A stretch of DNA of 64,000 bases from Alphaproteobacteria bacterium (GCA_030427145.1 JAUHWT010000019.1:36773-100772), one strand, 5' to 3'; shown: positions 7,966 through 16,591, counted from the first letter of the stretch. Notes: generated from the letters alone by a model not told the origin. Made by a program: numbers and translations.

Positions 7966-9570
7966 ATGGGCAAGCTGGATCTGAAATTCTACTGGGCGAT
8001 ATTTTTGCGCCGGTCGCCGTATTTTATGCTGGTGGCAGCCCTTCTGACCGCGATCGGGCTGACGGTGGCGTTTATCCTGCCCCCGGTCTACATCTCGCGG
8101 GCCTCGATCCTGGTGGAGCCGCAGCAGATTTCCGGCAATCTGGTGCAGTCCACCGTGGCCATCGATCCCTATCAGCAGATCCAGATCCTGCAGCGCCGGG
8201 TGATGACCCGCGCCAGCCTGTTCGATCTGGCGCAGAAAACCGGCATTGCCGCGGACAACCCGGAGGCCACCACCGAGGACATCATCCAGAACACCGCCCG
8301 GCGCATCGTGTTCTCGGGCGGCGAGCCCCAGGAGGTGACCCGCAACGGACCGGCTCCGGAAGCGATCATGATCGGTGTCTCCTTTGAGGCCGAGGATGCG
8401 GCCCTTGCGGCGCGCGGCGCCAATGAGGTCGTCAGCCTCATTCTGCAGGAAAACCTGCGCAGCCGTACCAGCAAGGCCGAGGAAACCGTGCGGTTCTTCG
8501 AGGCCGAGGTCGAGCGGCTGAGCGCCGAGCTTGAGGAAACCTCCGCGGCCATTTCCGCTTTCAAGACCGACAATGTGGAAAGCCTGCCCGACAGTCTCGA
8601 AACCCGTCGCCAGCAGCAGTCCCTTGAGCAGGAGCGGCTTCTGGCGCTGGAGCGTGAGGAAAGCGCGCTGCGCAACGAGCGGGCCACCACGGTCTGGGTG
8701 TTTGAGCGGACCGGCACCACCGGTAATCTCGTGACCCGCAGCCCGGAGGAAACGGAACTGGAGGCGCTGAAAAGCGAGCGCATCAAGCAGCTTGCAGTCT
8801 ATGCGCCCACCAGTTCGCGCATCCGCATTCTCGACACGCGCATTGCCGCCCTTGAGCGGCTTGTTGAGGAGCAGCGCGCCACGCGTGTGGTTGAGGGAGG
8901 CGGGGATCTTGCCGCCGGCCCCAGTTCCGAACTTGAGCTTGAACTGGCCCCGATCGACGCCCGTCTGGAATTCATCGCCCAGGAAAAGGCCCTGATCGAA
9001 CAGACGCTGGTGGATCTGCAGAGCTCCATTCAGCAGACCCCGTCCAACGAGATGACCCTTGAGCGTCTGGAGCGTGAGATGGCCGGTCTGCGCGCCCAGC
9101 ATGACAGCGCCACCTCGGGCCTTGCCCAGGCCCAGGCCGGTCTGCGTATCGAGCTTGATGCCCAGGGCGAGCGGTTCACGGTGATCGAGAACCCGGTCGA
9201 GCCCACCGGTCCCGAAAGCCCCAACCGCAAGCTGATTGCCATGGCCGGCATGGCCGGAGGTATTGGCGCGGGCCTGGGTCTGATCGTGCTGATGGAACTT
9301 CTCAACCGCAGCATCCGCCGTCCGGTGGACCTGACATCGACACTGGGCATCCAGCCCATCGCCACCATTCCCTATATCCGCACCGCGGCCGAGGCGCGGC
9401 TGCGCCGGGGGCTGATCGTGGGGTCGCTTTTGTTCGTGCTGGTGGTGATCCCGCTGGGACTGTTCCTGGTGAACACCTATTACATGCCGCTTGATCTTCT
9501 GGTGGACCAGATCCAGGAGATCGTCCGGCCCGGGTCGGCCCCGGAAATTGCGGAACCCGCGCAGCAGTAA
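7966..9570 (+). CDS. Wzz/GumC-type polysaccharide chain-length determinant
   Basis: The 534-residue inner-membrane protein has the co-polymerase layout. A first membrane helix lies at about 20-39 (FMLVAALLTAIGLTVAFIL), followed by the Wzz motif VYISRASILVEPQQI. A long periplasmic part is rich in coiled coil (about 165-330), and a conserved proline-containing segment NPVEPTGPESPNRK precedes a second helix (about 420-444). Unusually, a third hydrophobic segment (about 482-507, IVGSLLFVLVVIPLGLFLVN) and an acidic tail follow. This matches the exosortase-associated chain-length family better than simple Wzz. It would control EPS chain length together with the tyrosine kinase encoded 41 bases downstream. 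Confidence 0.85.
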   Translation: MGKLDLKFYWAIFLRRSPYFMLVAALLTAIGLTVAFILPPVYISRASILVEPQQISGNLVQSTVAIDPYQQIQILQRRVMTRASLFDLAQKTGIAADNPEATTEDIIQNTARRIVFSGGEPQEVTRNGPAPEAIMIGVSFEAEDAALAARGANEVVSLILQENLRSRTSKAEETVRFFEAEVERLSAELEETSAAISAFKTDNVESLPDSLETRRQQQSLEQERLLALEREESALRNERATTVWVFERTGTTGNLVTRSPEETELEALKSERIKQLAVYAPTSSRIRILDTRIAALERLVEEQRATRVVEGGGDLAAGPSSELELELAPIDARLEFIAQEKALIEQTLVDLQSSIQQTPSNEMTLERLEREMAGLRAQHDSATSGLAQAQAGLRIELDAQGERFTVIENPVEPTGPESPNRKLIAMAGMAGGIGAGLGLIVLMELLNRSIRRPVDLTSTLGIQPIATIPYIRTAAEARLRRGLIVGSLLFVLVVIPLGLFLVNTYYMPLDLLVDQIQEIVRPGSAPEIAEPAQQ

Positions 9571-9611
9571 CCGGTACAGACCGGCACTGCCGGCCGTTTA
9601 AGGAAGAGAGT

Positions 9612-10454
9612 ATGGAACGCATTCAGGCAGCCATCCAGAAGGCCAAGGGAAAACGCGGCGACGCTCCGGCCCGTGCCGGACGCCGTCCCGTGGGCGTGTT
9701 TGAGGCCTCCAGCACGACGGCGCGCGCCACCAACGACCAGCAGGAGGCCAATCCGGCCTGGGACGCGCTGCCGGAGTTCGAACCGGATCCAAAGCTGATG
9801 ATGAAAAACCGCGTTATCACCTTTGCCGATACCGACCCGAGCCACACGGCCTTTGACATGCTGCGCACCCGTATTCTGCGGACCATGCGCCAGAATGACT
9901 GGGTGTCCCTGGGCATCACCTCCCCCACGGCGAGCTGCGGCAAGACCATGACCAGCCTGAACCTCGCGTTCAGCCTGGCGCATCAGCCGGATCTGCGCAC
10001 GGTTCTGGTGGATCTCGACCTGCGCCGCCCCATGGTGGGCAAAACCCTTGGTATCGAGCGGCCCCAGTCCATGGCCAGCATGCTTCAGGGCACCCGTCCC
10101 ATTGTTGAGAATTTTGTACGCCACGGCTCAAACCTGGCGATTGGCACCAATGCGGCACCGATTAAGAACTCCTCGGAGCTTCTGCTGAATGCGGCCACCA
10201 CGGAAGGCGTTGCGCGGTTGCGTTCGGCCTTCCAGCCTGATGTAATTATCTATGACCTGCCGCCCATGATGATGAGTGATGACGCCATGGCGTTTTTGCC
10301 GCATATGGACTGCATGCTTCTGGTGGCGGGTGCGGAAAAAACCAGTCTTGATGAGGTTGATACCTGCGAACGGGAGCTTTCCGAGAACACCAATCTGCTT
10401 GGGGTTGTTCTTAACCAGTGCAGGTATACTTCTGATTCGTACGGATACTACTGA
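9612..10454 (+). CDS. BY-type tyrosine autokinase of the EPS co-polymerase
   Basis: The 280-residue cytoplasmic protein resembles CpsD/CapB and the exosortase-associated autokinases. The Walker A region reads TSPTASCGKT (103-112), in which the usual first glycines are replaced. Walker A' is VLVDLDLRRP (131-140) and Walker B is VIIYDLPPM (211-219). The C-terminus YTSDSYGYY gives a short cluster of four tyrosines, the probable autophosphorylation sites. The N-terminal 60 residues are low-complexity and may contact the chain-length protein. The pair cycles between phosphorylated and unphosphorylated states to set EPS length. A clear GGAAGAG ribosome-binding site precedes the ATG at 9612. Confidence 0.85.
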   Translation: MERIQAAIQKAKGKRGDAPARAGRRPVGVFEASSTTARATNDQQEANPAWDALPEFEPDPKLMMKNRVITFADTDPSHTAFDMLRTRILRTMRQNDWVSLGITSPTASCGKTMTSLNLAFSLAHQPDLRTVLVDLDLRRPMVGKTLGIERPQSMASMLQGTRPIVENFVRHGSNLAIGTNAAPIKNSSELLLNAATTEGVARLRSAFQPDVIIYDLPPMMMSDDAMAFLPHMDCMLLVAGAEKTSLDEVDTCERELSENTNLLGVVLNQCRYTSDSYGYY

Positions 10455-10530
10455 TCCTGCCGGGAGGATGTTTTTGTGCGGCGGTCGTCCCGGACCGGCC
10501 GGCCCCTGATCATATGCAGGTGGTGAAACA

Positions 10531-12084
10531 ATGCTTTATTCCGGACTGAGCGAGGCCCCGCTGTCCGAACGGGTTTTTGATGTATGTATTGCCGGAGGCG
10601 GACCTGCCGGTATTACCCTGGCGCGGCGGCTTGCATCCCAGGGCATGGATGTTCTTCTCATGGAGGGGGGCGGTCTGGAACTGACCGTGGACTCCCAGGA
10701 CCTCTATGACGGTAAAAACATTGGTCTCGACTATTATGAGCCCTATACGGCGCGGCTCCGCTATCTGGGCGGGTCGTCCAACCACTGGGGCGGGCGCTGC
10801 CGGGAACTGGATGCGATGGATTTCCATTCCCGCCCCTATCATCCCCTGAGCGGCTGGCCGATTGAGAAGGCTGAACTCGACGCCTATGCCGAGGAGGCGG
10901 ATGCCATTCTCGAGATCGGCCCGCGGTCCGCGGTTCCGGACACGACCGTGAAACTGGGTGGGGAGACGGTTGAGCGTCTGACCTACCGTCACAGCCCGGT
11001 GAAATTTCTCGACAAGTATCTCGATGAGCTGAAAGCGGCCCCGAACATCCATGTGGTCATCAACGCGAACCTCGTGGACCTGGAACTGAACGAGGGGCTC
11101 AAATCCGTTCGTCATGCGGTGTTCCGCTCCCACGATCCCGGGGAGCGGGAATATCGGATTTCGGCCCAGGCCTTCTGTCTGTGTATGGGCGGGCTGGAAA
11201 ATCCCCGTTTCATGCTCAACGCCAACCGCCAGGTGCCGGCGGGGATCGGGAATGAAAATGACCTTGTCGGGCGCTATTTCATGGAGCATCCGCATTTCGT
11301 CATTGGGGACATCCTGTTTGAGGATACGGTGCCCGAGACGGAAAACTATTCCATGCCGATGGATTTCCAGGACGACCGGGAAATGCTCAATTTCTCCGTG
11401 CGCGTGGTGACCGAAAAGCTGCATCTTCTGCGGGAGGTCAGCCGTACGGCCCTGTGTGCCACTTCTTTTGGCGAGCGACTGGCCCGGGCCGTGCTGGGGC
11501 GCAATATCGACTGCGACGTGGGCGGCACGGATGAGTATTTCGATGCGCGCGCCTTTCTGGCGGACAATCCGGTCGGTCACGTGCAGGTCAATACCGAACA
11601 GTTCCTCAATCCCGACAGCCGGGTGACGCTGCTCGATGAGACCGATGCTCTGGGCATGCGGCGCATTGCGGTGGACTGGCAGCTTGCCGATGAGGATTTC
11701 CATACCATGCGTGTGGCCGGGGAATGGATCGGCCAGCGTGTTGCCGCCGAGGGGCTTGGCCGCGTGCGCCTGCGCGACTGGCTTCTGAACCGGGACATTG
11801 CGCCGCCGGGCGCGGATGAGGAAATGCCTGGCGGGCATCACCACATGTGCACCACCCGCATGAGCGACGATCCCAAACAGGGGGTGGTTGACCGCAACTG
11901 TCAGGTGCATGGGGTCGAAAACCTCTTTATCGGTGGCTCGAGCGTGTTTGCCACCGCCGGGCATGCCAACCCGACCTATTCCATCGTGCAGCTTGCGCTG
12001 CGCCTGGGAGATCATCTGGGAGAGGCGCTGCAGCAGCAGTCCATGAATGTGGGACGCGGGCTGTCTCCGGCGGGACGGACATGA
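10531..12084 (+). CDS. GMC-family FAD oxidoreductase, first copy
   Basis: The 517-residue protein starts with an FAD Rossmann motif CIAGGGPAGITLARRL (19-34), followed by LMEGGGLE. It has the GMC feature YLGGSSNHWGGRC (about 82-94). Near the C-terminus are HHHMCTTRMSD and GGSSVFATAGHANPTYSIV, the His and His/Asn active-site segments of the choline/glucose dehydrogenase family. There is no signal peptide. GMC enzymes oxidise alcohol groups on sugars or other small molecules; the substrate here is unknown. The gene follows the tyrosine kinase by 76 bases and is a paralogue of the gene at 12436, from which it is separated only by a 55-codon gene. Oxidation of EPS precursors is an inference from position. 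Confidence 0.8.
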   Translation: MLYSGLSEAPLSERVFDVCIAGGGPAGITLARRLASQGMDVLLMEGGGLELTVDSQDLYDGKNIGLDYYEPYTARLRYLGGSSNHWGGRCRELDAMDFHSRPYHPLSGWPIEKAELDAYAEEADAILEIGPRSAVPDTTVKLGGETVERLTYRHSPVKFLDKYLDELKAAPNIHVVINANLVDLELNEGLKSVRHAVFRSHDPGEREYRISAQAFCLCMGGLENPRFMLNANRQVPAGIGNENDLVGRYFMEHPHFVIGDILFEDTVPETENYSMPMDFQDDREMLNFSVRVVTEKLHLLREVSRTALCATSFGERLARAVLGRNIDCDVGGTDEYFDARAFLADNPVGHVQVNTEQFLNPDSRVTLLDETDALGMRRIAVDWQLADEDFHTMRVAGEWIGQRVAAEGLGRVRLRDWLLNRDIAPPGADEEMPGGHHHMCTTRMSDDPKQGVVDRNCQVHGVENLFIGGSSVFATAGHANPTYSIVQLALRLGDHLGEALQQQSMNVGRGLSPAGRT

Positions 12085-12148
12085 GCCCAGGGCTGCATGG
12101 ACCGCGGAAATTTGTTTGCACATTTATATGCGAAAGGTGGATTACATC

Positions 12149-12316
12149 ATGAAAACACGACGCGGATTTTTCCGGTTGCTGCTCTCCGGGCTGCTGGCAT
12201 CCCGGTTTGCTCCGGCGGCCTGGGCCTCACCGGTTCCGGAAAAGGGTTTTCACATGGTCAATGGCTGGATTTTGACCGACAGCGATGTTGAGGTGCTGAG
12301 CCGTTACGAAAGCTGA
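12149..12316 (+). CDS. 55-residue Tat-like exported peptide between two GMC oxidoreductases
   Basis: The peptide begins MKTRRGFFRLLLSG, with a twin-arginine motif (TRRGFFR), a hydrophobic stretch and a probable cleavage site after PAAWAS. It ends with only about 28 mature residues (VPEKGFHMVNGWILTDSDVE and so on). I chose the ATG at 12149 because AAAGGTGG lies eight bases before it; an upstream in-frame ATG at 12128 lacks one. Several periplasmic GMC dehydrogenases use a separate small Tat-exported subunit that carries the flavoprotein subunit across the membrane, but those are usually 150-250 residues. This could be a miniature equivalent. Alternatively it is an independent secreted peptide. 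Confidence 0.55.
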   Translation: MKTRRGFFRLLLSGLLASRFAPAAWASPVPEKGFHMVNGWILTDSDVEVLSRYES

Positions 12317-12350
12317 GGTTCAATGCCGTGCCGGGGGGCGCGGCGCCGGT

Positions 12351-12372
12351 GGACCGGAAAATGACCCGGTCC
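12351..12372. repeat. Hairpin between mini-gene and second GMC gene
   Basis: GGACCGG at 12351-12357 and CCGGTCC at 12366-12372 form a perfect 7-bp stem with an 8-base loop. No T-tract follows, so it is more likely an mRNA-processing or attenuation hairpin within the operon than a full terminator. Confidence 0.35.
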
Positions 12373-12435
12373 GCATTCCGTAGCGGATGGTGATGTTCCG
12401 GACGGGAGTTTCTTTTCTGTTGGGGTGATCCTTTA

Positions 12436-13998
12436 ATGATTGTCGATGCGGGTGTCGTTGACCGGACGCTGTTCAGCCGGGTCTTCGATGTATGTGTGGT
12501 GGGTGCGGGACCGGCGGGGATAACGCTGGCCGAGAGCCTTGCGGCTCAAAATCTTGACGTGGCGCTGATGGAGGCCGGGGATCTGGAGTTTACCTCCGAA
12601 TCCCAGGAGCTCTATGAGGGCGATATTGTTGGGATGGACTATTTCGATCTGGATGTGCCGCGTCTGCGCTTTTTTGGCGGGACCTCCAACCACTGGGACG
12701 GGCGCAGCCGGAGCCTTGATCCCCATGATTTCCGTCCGCACCCCTGGCACGCCCTGAGTGGCTGGCCGGTTACGGCGGCGGAACTGGACCCGTGGCGGGC
12801 GAAGACGGATGAGATCCTGGATCTGCCACCCCGGGACGTGTTTCCCGATGAAATCGTCGAAGGGGCCGAGGATGATCTGCGCTCCATCCGGTTTCGGCGC
12901 AGCCCGCCCACCCGGTTTAACACCAAATACCGGGACGGAATGGCGGCCTCCGGGCGCATTACCCTGGTGGTCAATGCCAACCTGGTGGATCTGCGGCTCA
13001 ATGAGGCCCTGACCACGGTGGAAACTGCGGTTTTCCGCTCCTACGATCCGGATGACACCGGATTTACCGTCCGGGCCCGGGCTTTCTGCCTGTGCATGGG
13101 GGGGCTGGAAAATCCCCGCTTTCTGCTCAATGCCCGCAGTCAGATGCCTGCCGGTATCGGCAACGCCCATGACCAGGTGGGCCGGTATTTCTCCGAGCAT
13201 CCCACCTACCGGATCGGGGAGGTGCTCTTTGAGAACGGGGCTCCGAAATCCCGGGGATATGCCCCGACACCGGAGATGATGGACCGGCTGGAGGTGCTCA
13301 ACTCCAACATCCTGCTGCTCAGTGAGGGGCTGGATCCCGGGACCGAGGCCCTGCGCAGCCTGGCCTGTTCCGCGGATTTCATGGAGGAACTGGCACGCAA
13401 GGTTCTGGGCCGGGGTTTCGACTGCGGGGTCGGCGGTCTTTCGGCGTATTTTGAGGTGCGCCGGTCGGAGGCCTGGCATCATGGCGGTCTTGGGATCATC
13501 ATTGAACAGGCGCTCAACCCCGACAGCCGCGTGCTGCTTTCCGACCGCAGGGACAGGTTTGGACATCAGCGGATTGCGCTCGACTGGCGTCTTGCGCCGC
13601 TTGACATCCACACCATGCGTGAAACCGCCGTGGTCATGGGGCAGTATCTGGCCTCGGAGGGTATCGGACGGCTGCAGGTCGCTGACTGGCTGCTGGCGGA
13701 GCCCGCGCGGGTGCCGGGCCTGTGGGATGAGGGTCACGAGGTGGCGCTGAGCCATCACATGTGCACCACCCGCATGAGCGACAGTCCGAAAGAGGGCGTG
13801 GTGGACCGCAACTGCCGGGTACACGGCATGGAAAACCTCTATATTGGCGGCTCGAGCGTGTTCGCGACCGGTGGACATGCCAACCCGACCTGGACCATCG
13901 TGATTCTGGCGCTGCGTCTTGGGGATCATCTTGGGCGAAACCTTTCGGAACACGCCCTGAAGGTTGATGATCCGGCGGAACGGCTGGAGCCGGCATGA
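12436..13998 (+). CDS. GMC-family FAD oxidoreductase, second copy
   Basis: The 520-residue protein is a clear paralogue of the product of the 10531 gene. It has the FAD motif VVGAGPAGITLAESLA (about 20-35), FFGGTSNHWDGRS, and the C-terminal active-site segments SHHMCTTRMSDSP and GGSSVFATGGHANPTWTIV. The two copies align over their whole length and share the segments CLCMGGLENPRF and DRNC-VHGMENL, so they arose by duplication. Differences in the middle third (for example the loop near 290-350) suggest different substrates. No signal peptide is visible. Together with the small Tat-like peptide it forms a repeated oxidoreductase cassette inside the EPS locus. Confidence 0.8.
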   Translation: MIVDAGVVDRTLFSRVFDVCVVGAGPAGITLAESLAAQNLDVALMEAGDLEFTSESQELYEGDIVGMDYFDLDVPRLRFFGGTSNHWDGRSRSLDPHDFRPHPWHALSGWPVTAAELDPWRAKTDEILDLPPRDVFPDEIVEGAEDDLRSIRFRRSPPTRFNTKYRDGMAASGRITLVVNANLVDLRLNEALTTVETAVFRSYDPDDTGFTVRARAFCLCMGGLENPRFLLNARSQMPAGIGNAHDQVGRYFSEHPTYRIGEVLFENGAPKSRGYAPTPEMMDRLEVLNSNILLLSEGLDPGTEALRSLACSADFMEELARKVLGRGFDCGVGGLSAYFEVRRSEAWHHGGLGIIIEQALNPDSRVLLSDRRDRFGHQRIALDWRLAPLDIHTMRETAVVMGQYLASEGIGRLQVADWLLAEPARVPGLWDEGHEVALSHHMCTTRMSDSPKEGVVDRNCRVHGMENLYIGGSSVFATGGHANPTWTIVILALRLGDHLGRNLSEHALKVDDPAERLEPA

Positions 13999-14003
13999 AT
14001 GTC

Positions 14004-14024
14004 CCGGCCCCGTTCGGGGGCCGG
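14004..14024 (+). terminator. GC-rich hairpin after the second GMC gene
   Basis: CCGGCCCC (14004-14011) can pair with GGGGCCGG (14017-14024) just after the stop codon. There is no T-tract, and the sulfotransferase gene follows in the same direction 77 bases later, so termination may be partial. Confidence 0.35.
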
Positions 14025-14100
14025 TGAATACCACGGCCTTCCCCTGGCGGAAGGTCCTCACGCCCCTGGGCATCGGAAATGACGGAGACGGGACCGGAAC

Positions 14101-14820
14101 ATGATCATCTCACACGAACACCGGTTTGTTTTCGTGCATATCCACAAAACCGCGGGTGAGGCGGTGACCCTCGCCCTCCTGCCCCGCATGGGGCGGGGCC
14201 TGGCGCTTGGCGGCACCACCTGGGGCAACGTCAAAAACCTCTGGTACAGCCGGGCCAAAGGCGTCTCCAAGCACAGTGACGCGGCGGAGATCCGGGCGTT
14301 TACGGGTCCGGAGACCTGGGAGAGGTATTTCACCTTTGCCTTTGTCCGGCATCCCTTTGACCGGGCCCTGTCGTTCTACAGCTATCTGGGCCAGATGTCG
14401 GACCGGCGCGAGGGCCCGGGCGTGCGGAATTTTCTCTACGGCATGCCGTTTTTCAACCGGGGCGATCCGCGCGGCTGGCCTGGGGTGCAGGCGTACCGGG
14501 AGGCGGAGGATTTTTCCGCCTTTATCCGCCATCCGAAATTTGTGGCCGACCCTGGATCCAATGCCCAGGCGGATATCCTCTGCGACGGGGAGGGGCGGAT
14601 ACTGGTGGACTTTGTGGGCCATTTCGAGCGGCTGAACGATGATTTTGCGGAAGTCGCCAGACGCATTGGCATGCCTGACCTGAAACTGCCCATGCACAAT
14701 GCCTCCGTGCGCTCCCGGGCCCGGACCATGGCGGCGGCGGATCAGGAGCTTTTGCGGGAGTTTTATGCCCGGGATTTCGAGGCTTTTGGCTTTGATACGG
14801 CCGGATGGGAATTGCCCTGA
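14101..14820 (+). CDS. Sulfotransferase family 2-like protein
   Basis: The 239-residue protein has the 5'-phosphosulfate loop FVFVHIHKTAGEAVTLAL (residues about 8-25) and the 3'-phosphate-binding segment FAFVRHPFDRALSFYSYL (about 78-95). This pair is typical of Golgi-type carbohydrate sulfotransferases (Sulfotransfer_2), which use PAPS to sulfate sugars. HFERLNDDF near 177 is another family feature. No signal peptide is present, so sulfation would be cytoplasmic, before export. The gene follows the GMC cassette and precedes a second, unrelated sulfotransferase. Acceptor and position on the sugar are unknown. Confidence 0.75.
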   Translation: MIISHEHRFVFVHIHKTAGEAVTLALLPRMGRGLALGGTTWGNVKNLWYSRAKGVSKHSDAAEIRAFTGPETWERYFTFAFVRHPFDRALSFYSYLGQMSDRREGPGVRNFLYGMPFFNRGDPRGWPGVQAYREAEDFSAFIRHPKFVADPGSNAQADILCDGEGRILVDFVGHFERLNDDFAEVARRIGMPDLKLPMHNASVRSRARTMAAADQELLREFYARDFEAFGFDTAGWELP

Positions 14821-14847
14821 GCGGACCGTTGTGGTCTGAATTGCCCA

Positions 14848-14880
14848 AGGCGCCGGGGCGGAAAATCAGCTCCGGCGCCT
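14848..14880 (+). terminator. Perfect 9-bp hairpin between two sulfotransferase genes
   Basis: AGGCGCCGG (14848-14856) pairs with CCGGCGCCT (14872-14880) across a 15-base loop, directly before the next coding region. There is no T-tract. It could reduce read-through or stabilise the upstream transcript. Confidence 0.4.
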
Positions 14881-14908
14881 GAGTGTGGACAAGCTGGATG
14901 CCCCGAAC

Positions 14909-15820
14909 ATGACCGATGCCCAAACATCCGCGCCACGGCCAAACATCTTTGTGGTCGGCGGCTCAAAATGCGGCACCACGAGCCTCTACCGCATGTTGCA
15001 GCTGGCCGATGGCATCGGCACCTCCAATACCCGCAAGGAACTGCATTACTTTTCCGCGCCCGAGATCGTCCAGCGTCTGGCCGCACCCGGCGATGAGGGG
15101 GTCGCGAAACTGGTTTTGCGGGATGAGGCCGATTACCTGGCGGAGTTTTCGCATCTGCCCGCCGATATGGCCAATATCGTCGATGTCTCGCCTAGCTATC
15201 TGCAAAACCCGCAGGTGCCCGCGCGCATCCGGGATTTCGCACCGGAGGCCCGGATTGTCATCTTTTTGCGCAATCCGGTGGGCAAGGTGTTTTCCCAGTA
15301 CGTGCATCTGTGGTCCTCGGGGCAGGAGACCCTGCCCTTTGAGGAGGCGTTCGACAAGAGTACCGAACGCCGGGAAGCCGCGTATTCGCCCATGTGGGAT
15401 TACCGCTCAGGTGGTTTTTATGCCGGACATCTGCGGCGCTACCTGGACCTGTTCGGGAAGGACCGGGTTCGCGTGGAGATTTTCGAAGAGTTTTTCGGAC
15501 CCGATCCCGTGGCCCAGAACGGGCTCGCCGATTTCATGGGTATCCGCTTTGCCGAAGGTCCGCCGCCCAAAATCAATGTCAGCGGTCGGGTCAAATCCCC
15601 GCTGATGAAGGCCGTGCTTGGCAACAGTGCCCTGAAAGGGGCGTTCCGGACCCTTGTGCCACTCTCCCTGCGGGACCGGCTCTCGGGGGCCATCCGCGGC
15701 TCGGTACAGACGGAAAAGCCCAAGATCAGTGACGTCATGCGGGCCCGTCTTGAGGATCTGTACCGCGATGATGTGGCCGAGGTGGAGGCCATTCTGGGCC
15801 GCAGGATCGGCTGGTTTTAG
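14909..15820 (+). CDS. PAPS-dependent sulfotransferase (family 1)
   Basis: The product, about 303 residues, has the heparan-sulfate-type 5' loop FVVGGSKCGTTSLYRML. The 3'-phosphate site is IVIFLRNPVGKVFSQYVHL, with the conserved Arg and Ser. SPSYLQNPQVPARI and DYRSGGFYAGHLRRYLDLFG match the rest of the Sulfotransfer_1 fold. I prefer the ATG at 14909 over the GTG at 14885, because the latter abuts the hairpin; neither has a strong ribosome-binding site. It belongs to a different subfamily from its upstream neighbour, so the two probably sulfate different positions or sugars. Confidence 0.75.
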   Translation: MTDAQTSAPRPNIFVVGGSKCGTTSLYRMLQLADGIGTSNTRKELHYFSAPEIVQRLAAPGDEGVAKLVLRDEADYLAEFSHLPADMANIVDVSPSYLQNPQVPARIRDFAPEARIVIFLRNPVGKVFSQYVHLWSSGQETLPFEEAFDKSTERREAAYSPMWDYRSGGFYAGHLRRYLDLFGKDRVRVEIFEEFFGPDPVAQNGLADFMGIRFAEGPPPKINVSGRVKSPLMKAVLGNSALKGAFRTLVPLSLRDRLSGAIRGSVQTEKPKISDVMRARLEDLYRDDVAEVEAILGRRIGWF

Positions 15821-16061
15821 CCCGTTTGACCCCAGTGGTCTGATTTTTCTGTATTTTTGGCCGGCTACGCGATTTTTGGCCAAATGGTTTCACCCTCTCA
15901 CACAGGGGTGAAGACTGAACACCGCTCCGTGATCAGGCGAAACAGTTTGGGCATTTGATGAGTATTGTTTCCATGAGAGCCGCGCAGGCTTCCCCATCCG
16001 GGACCGGATTTACACGGTCCCGGGTGGTCAACCGAAACACTGCCCTGAGGGAAAAACCGTT

Positions 16062-16502
16062 ATGACCAGCAAGTTCGCAATCGCATTCGCCACCATCGCC
16101 GCCCTTTCCGCCACCGCACCGGCCTTTGCCGGACCGCAGTCGAAAGAGGGTCTGACCCTTAACCAGATCGCCATTGAAAGCTACAACTCCGGCCGCTCCG
16201 CCCAGGACCGCCAGCCCCTGTCCATCGACCGCAACGGTTCCCCGGCGCTCGAGGCCCAGGCCATTGCCAGCTACAACAACGGCAAGAACGCCAGAAACCG
16301 TCAGGAAATCACCTCCACGGGCGACATGGAGGTCGCCTCCCGCGCGGTTAATCCCGGCAGCCCCGCTGACAGCCAGCTGATCGCCTCCGCAGGTCTGACT
16401 GCGGAAGAGGCCGAAGGTCTGACGCTCAACGAGATTGCGGCCTTCAAATACAACAAGAACCGCTCCCGGCATGACCGTCAGGGCGTTCCCGCGGTCAAAT
16501 AA
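16062..16502 (+). CDS. Secreted protein with three YN-RQ repeats
   Basis: The 146-residue product has a classic signal peptide (MTSKFAIAFATIAALSATAPAFA, cleavage after AFA). The mature part of about 123 residues contains three imperfect copies of a 20-24-residue unit: LTLNQIAIESYNSGRSAQDR, ALEAQAIASYNNGKNARNR and LTLNEIAAFKYNKNRSRHDR, each followed by Gln. The consensus is IA-x(3)-YN-x(7)-RQ. I do not recognise a named family. The gene has a GGAAAAACCGTT leader before its ATG and its own strong terminator. It is likely an abundant periplasmic or surface protein; a role in binding an anionic polymer is only a guess from the basic residues. Confidence 0.7.
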   Translation: MTSKFAIAFATIAALSATAPAFAGPQSKEGLTLNQIAIESYNSGRSAQDRQPLSIDRNGSPALEAQAIASYNNGKNARNRQEITSTGDMEVASRAVNPGSPADSQLIASAGLTAEEAEGLTLNEIAAFKYNKNRSRHDRQGVPAVK

Positions 16503-16540
16503 TCCGGGTCGGGCGGATTTCCTCCGCCGGTCCTGACATG

Positions 16541-16577
16541 AAAAAGCCCCGGTTCCGAACTCGGACCGGGGCTTTTT
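16541..16577. terminator. Bidirectional Rho-independent terminator
   Basis: AAAAAGCCCCGGT pairs with ACCGGGGCTTTTTT around a short loop, with A- and T-tracts on both sides. It lies between two convergent genes and can terminate both. Confidence 0.9.
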
Positions 16578-16591
16578 TGTCTTTGCCGGCA

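Noticed and set aside
12433..14073. 546-codon minus-strand frame over the second GMC gene
   Set aside because: The same kind of shadow also occurs over the first GMC gene. The sense products carry clear FAD and active-site motifs.
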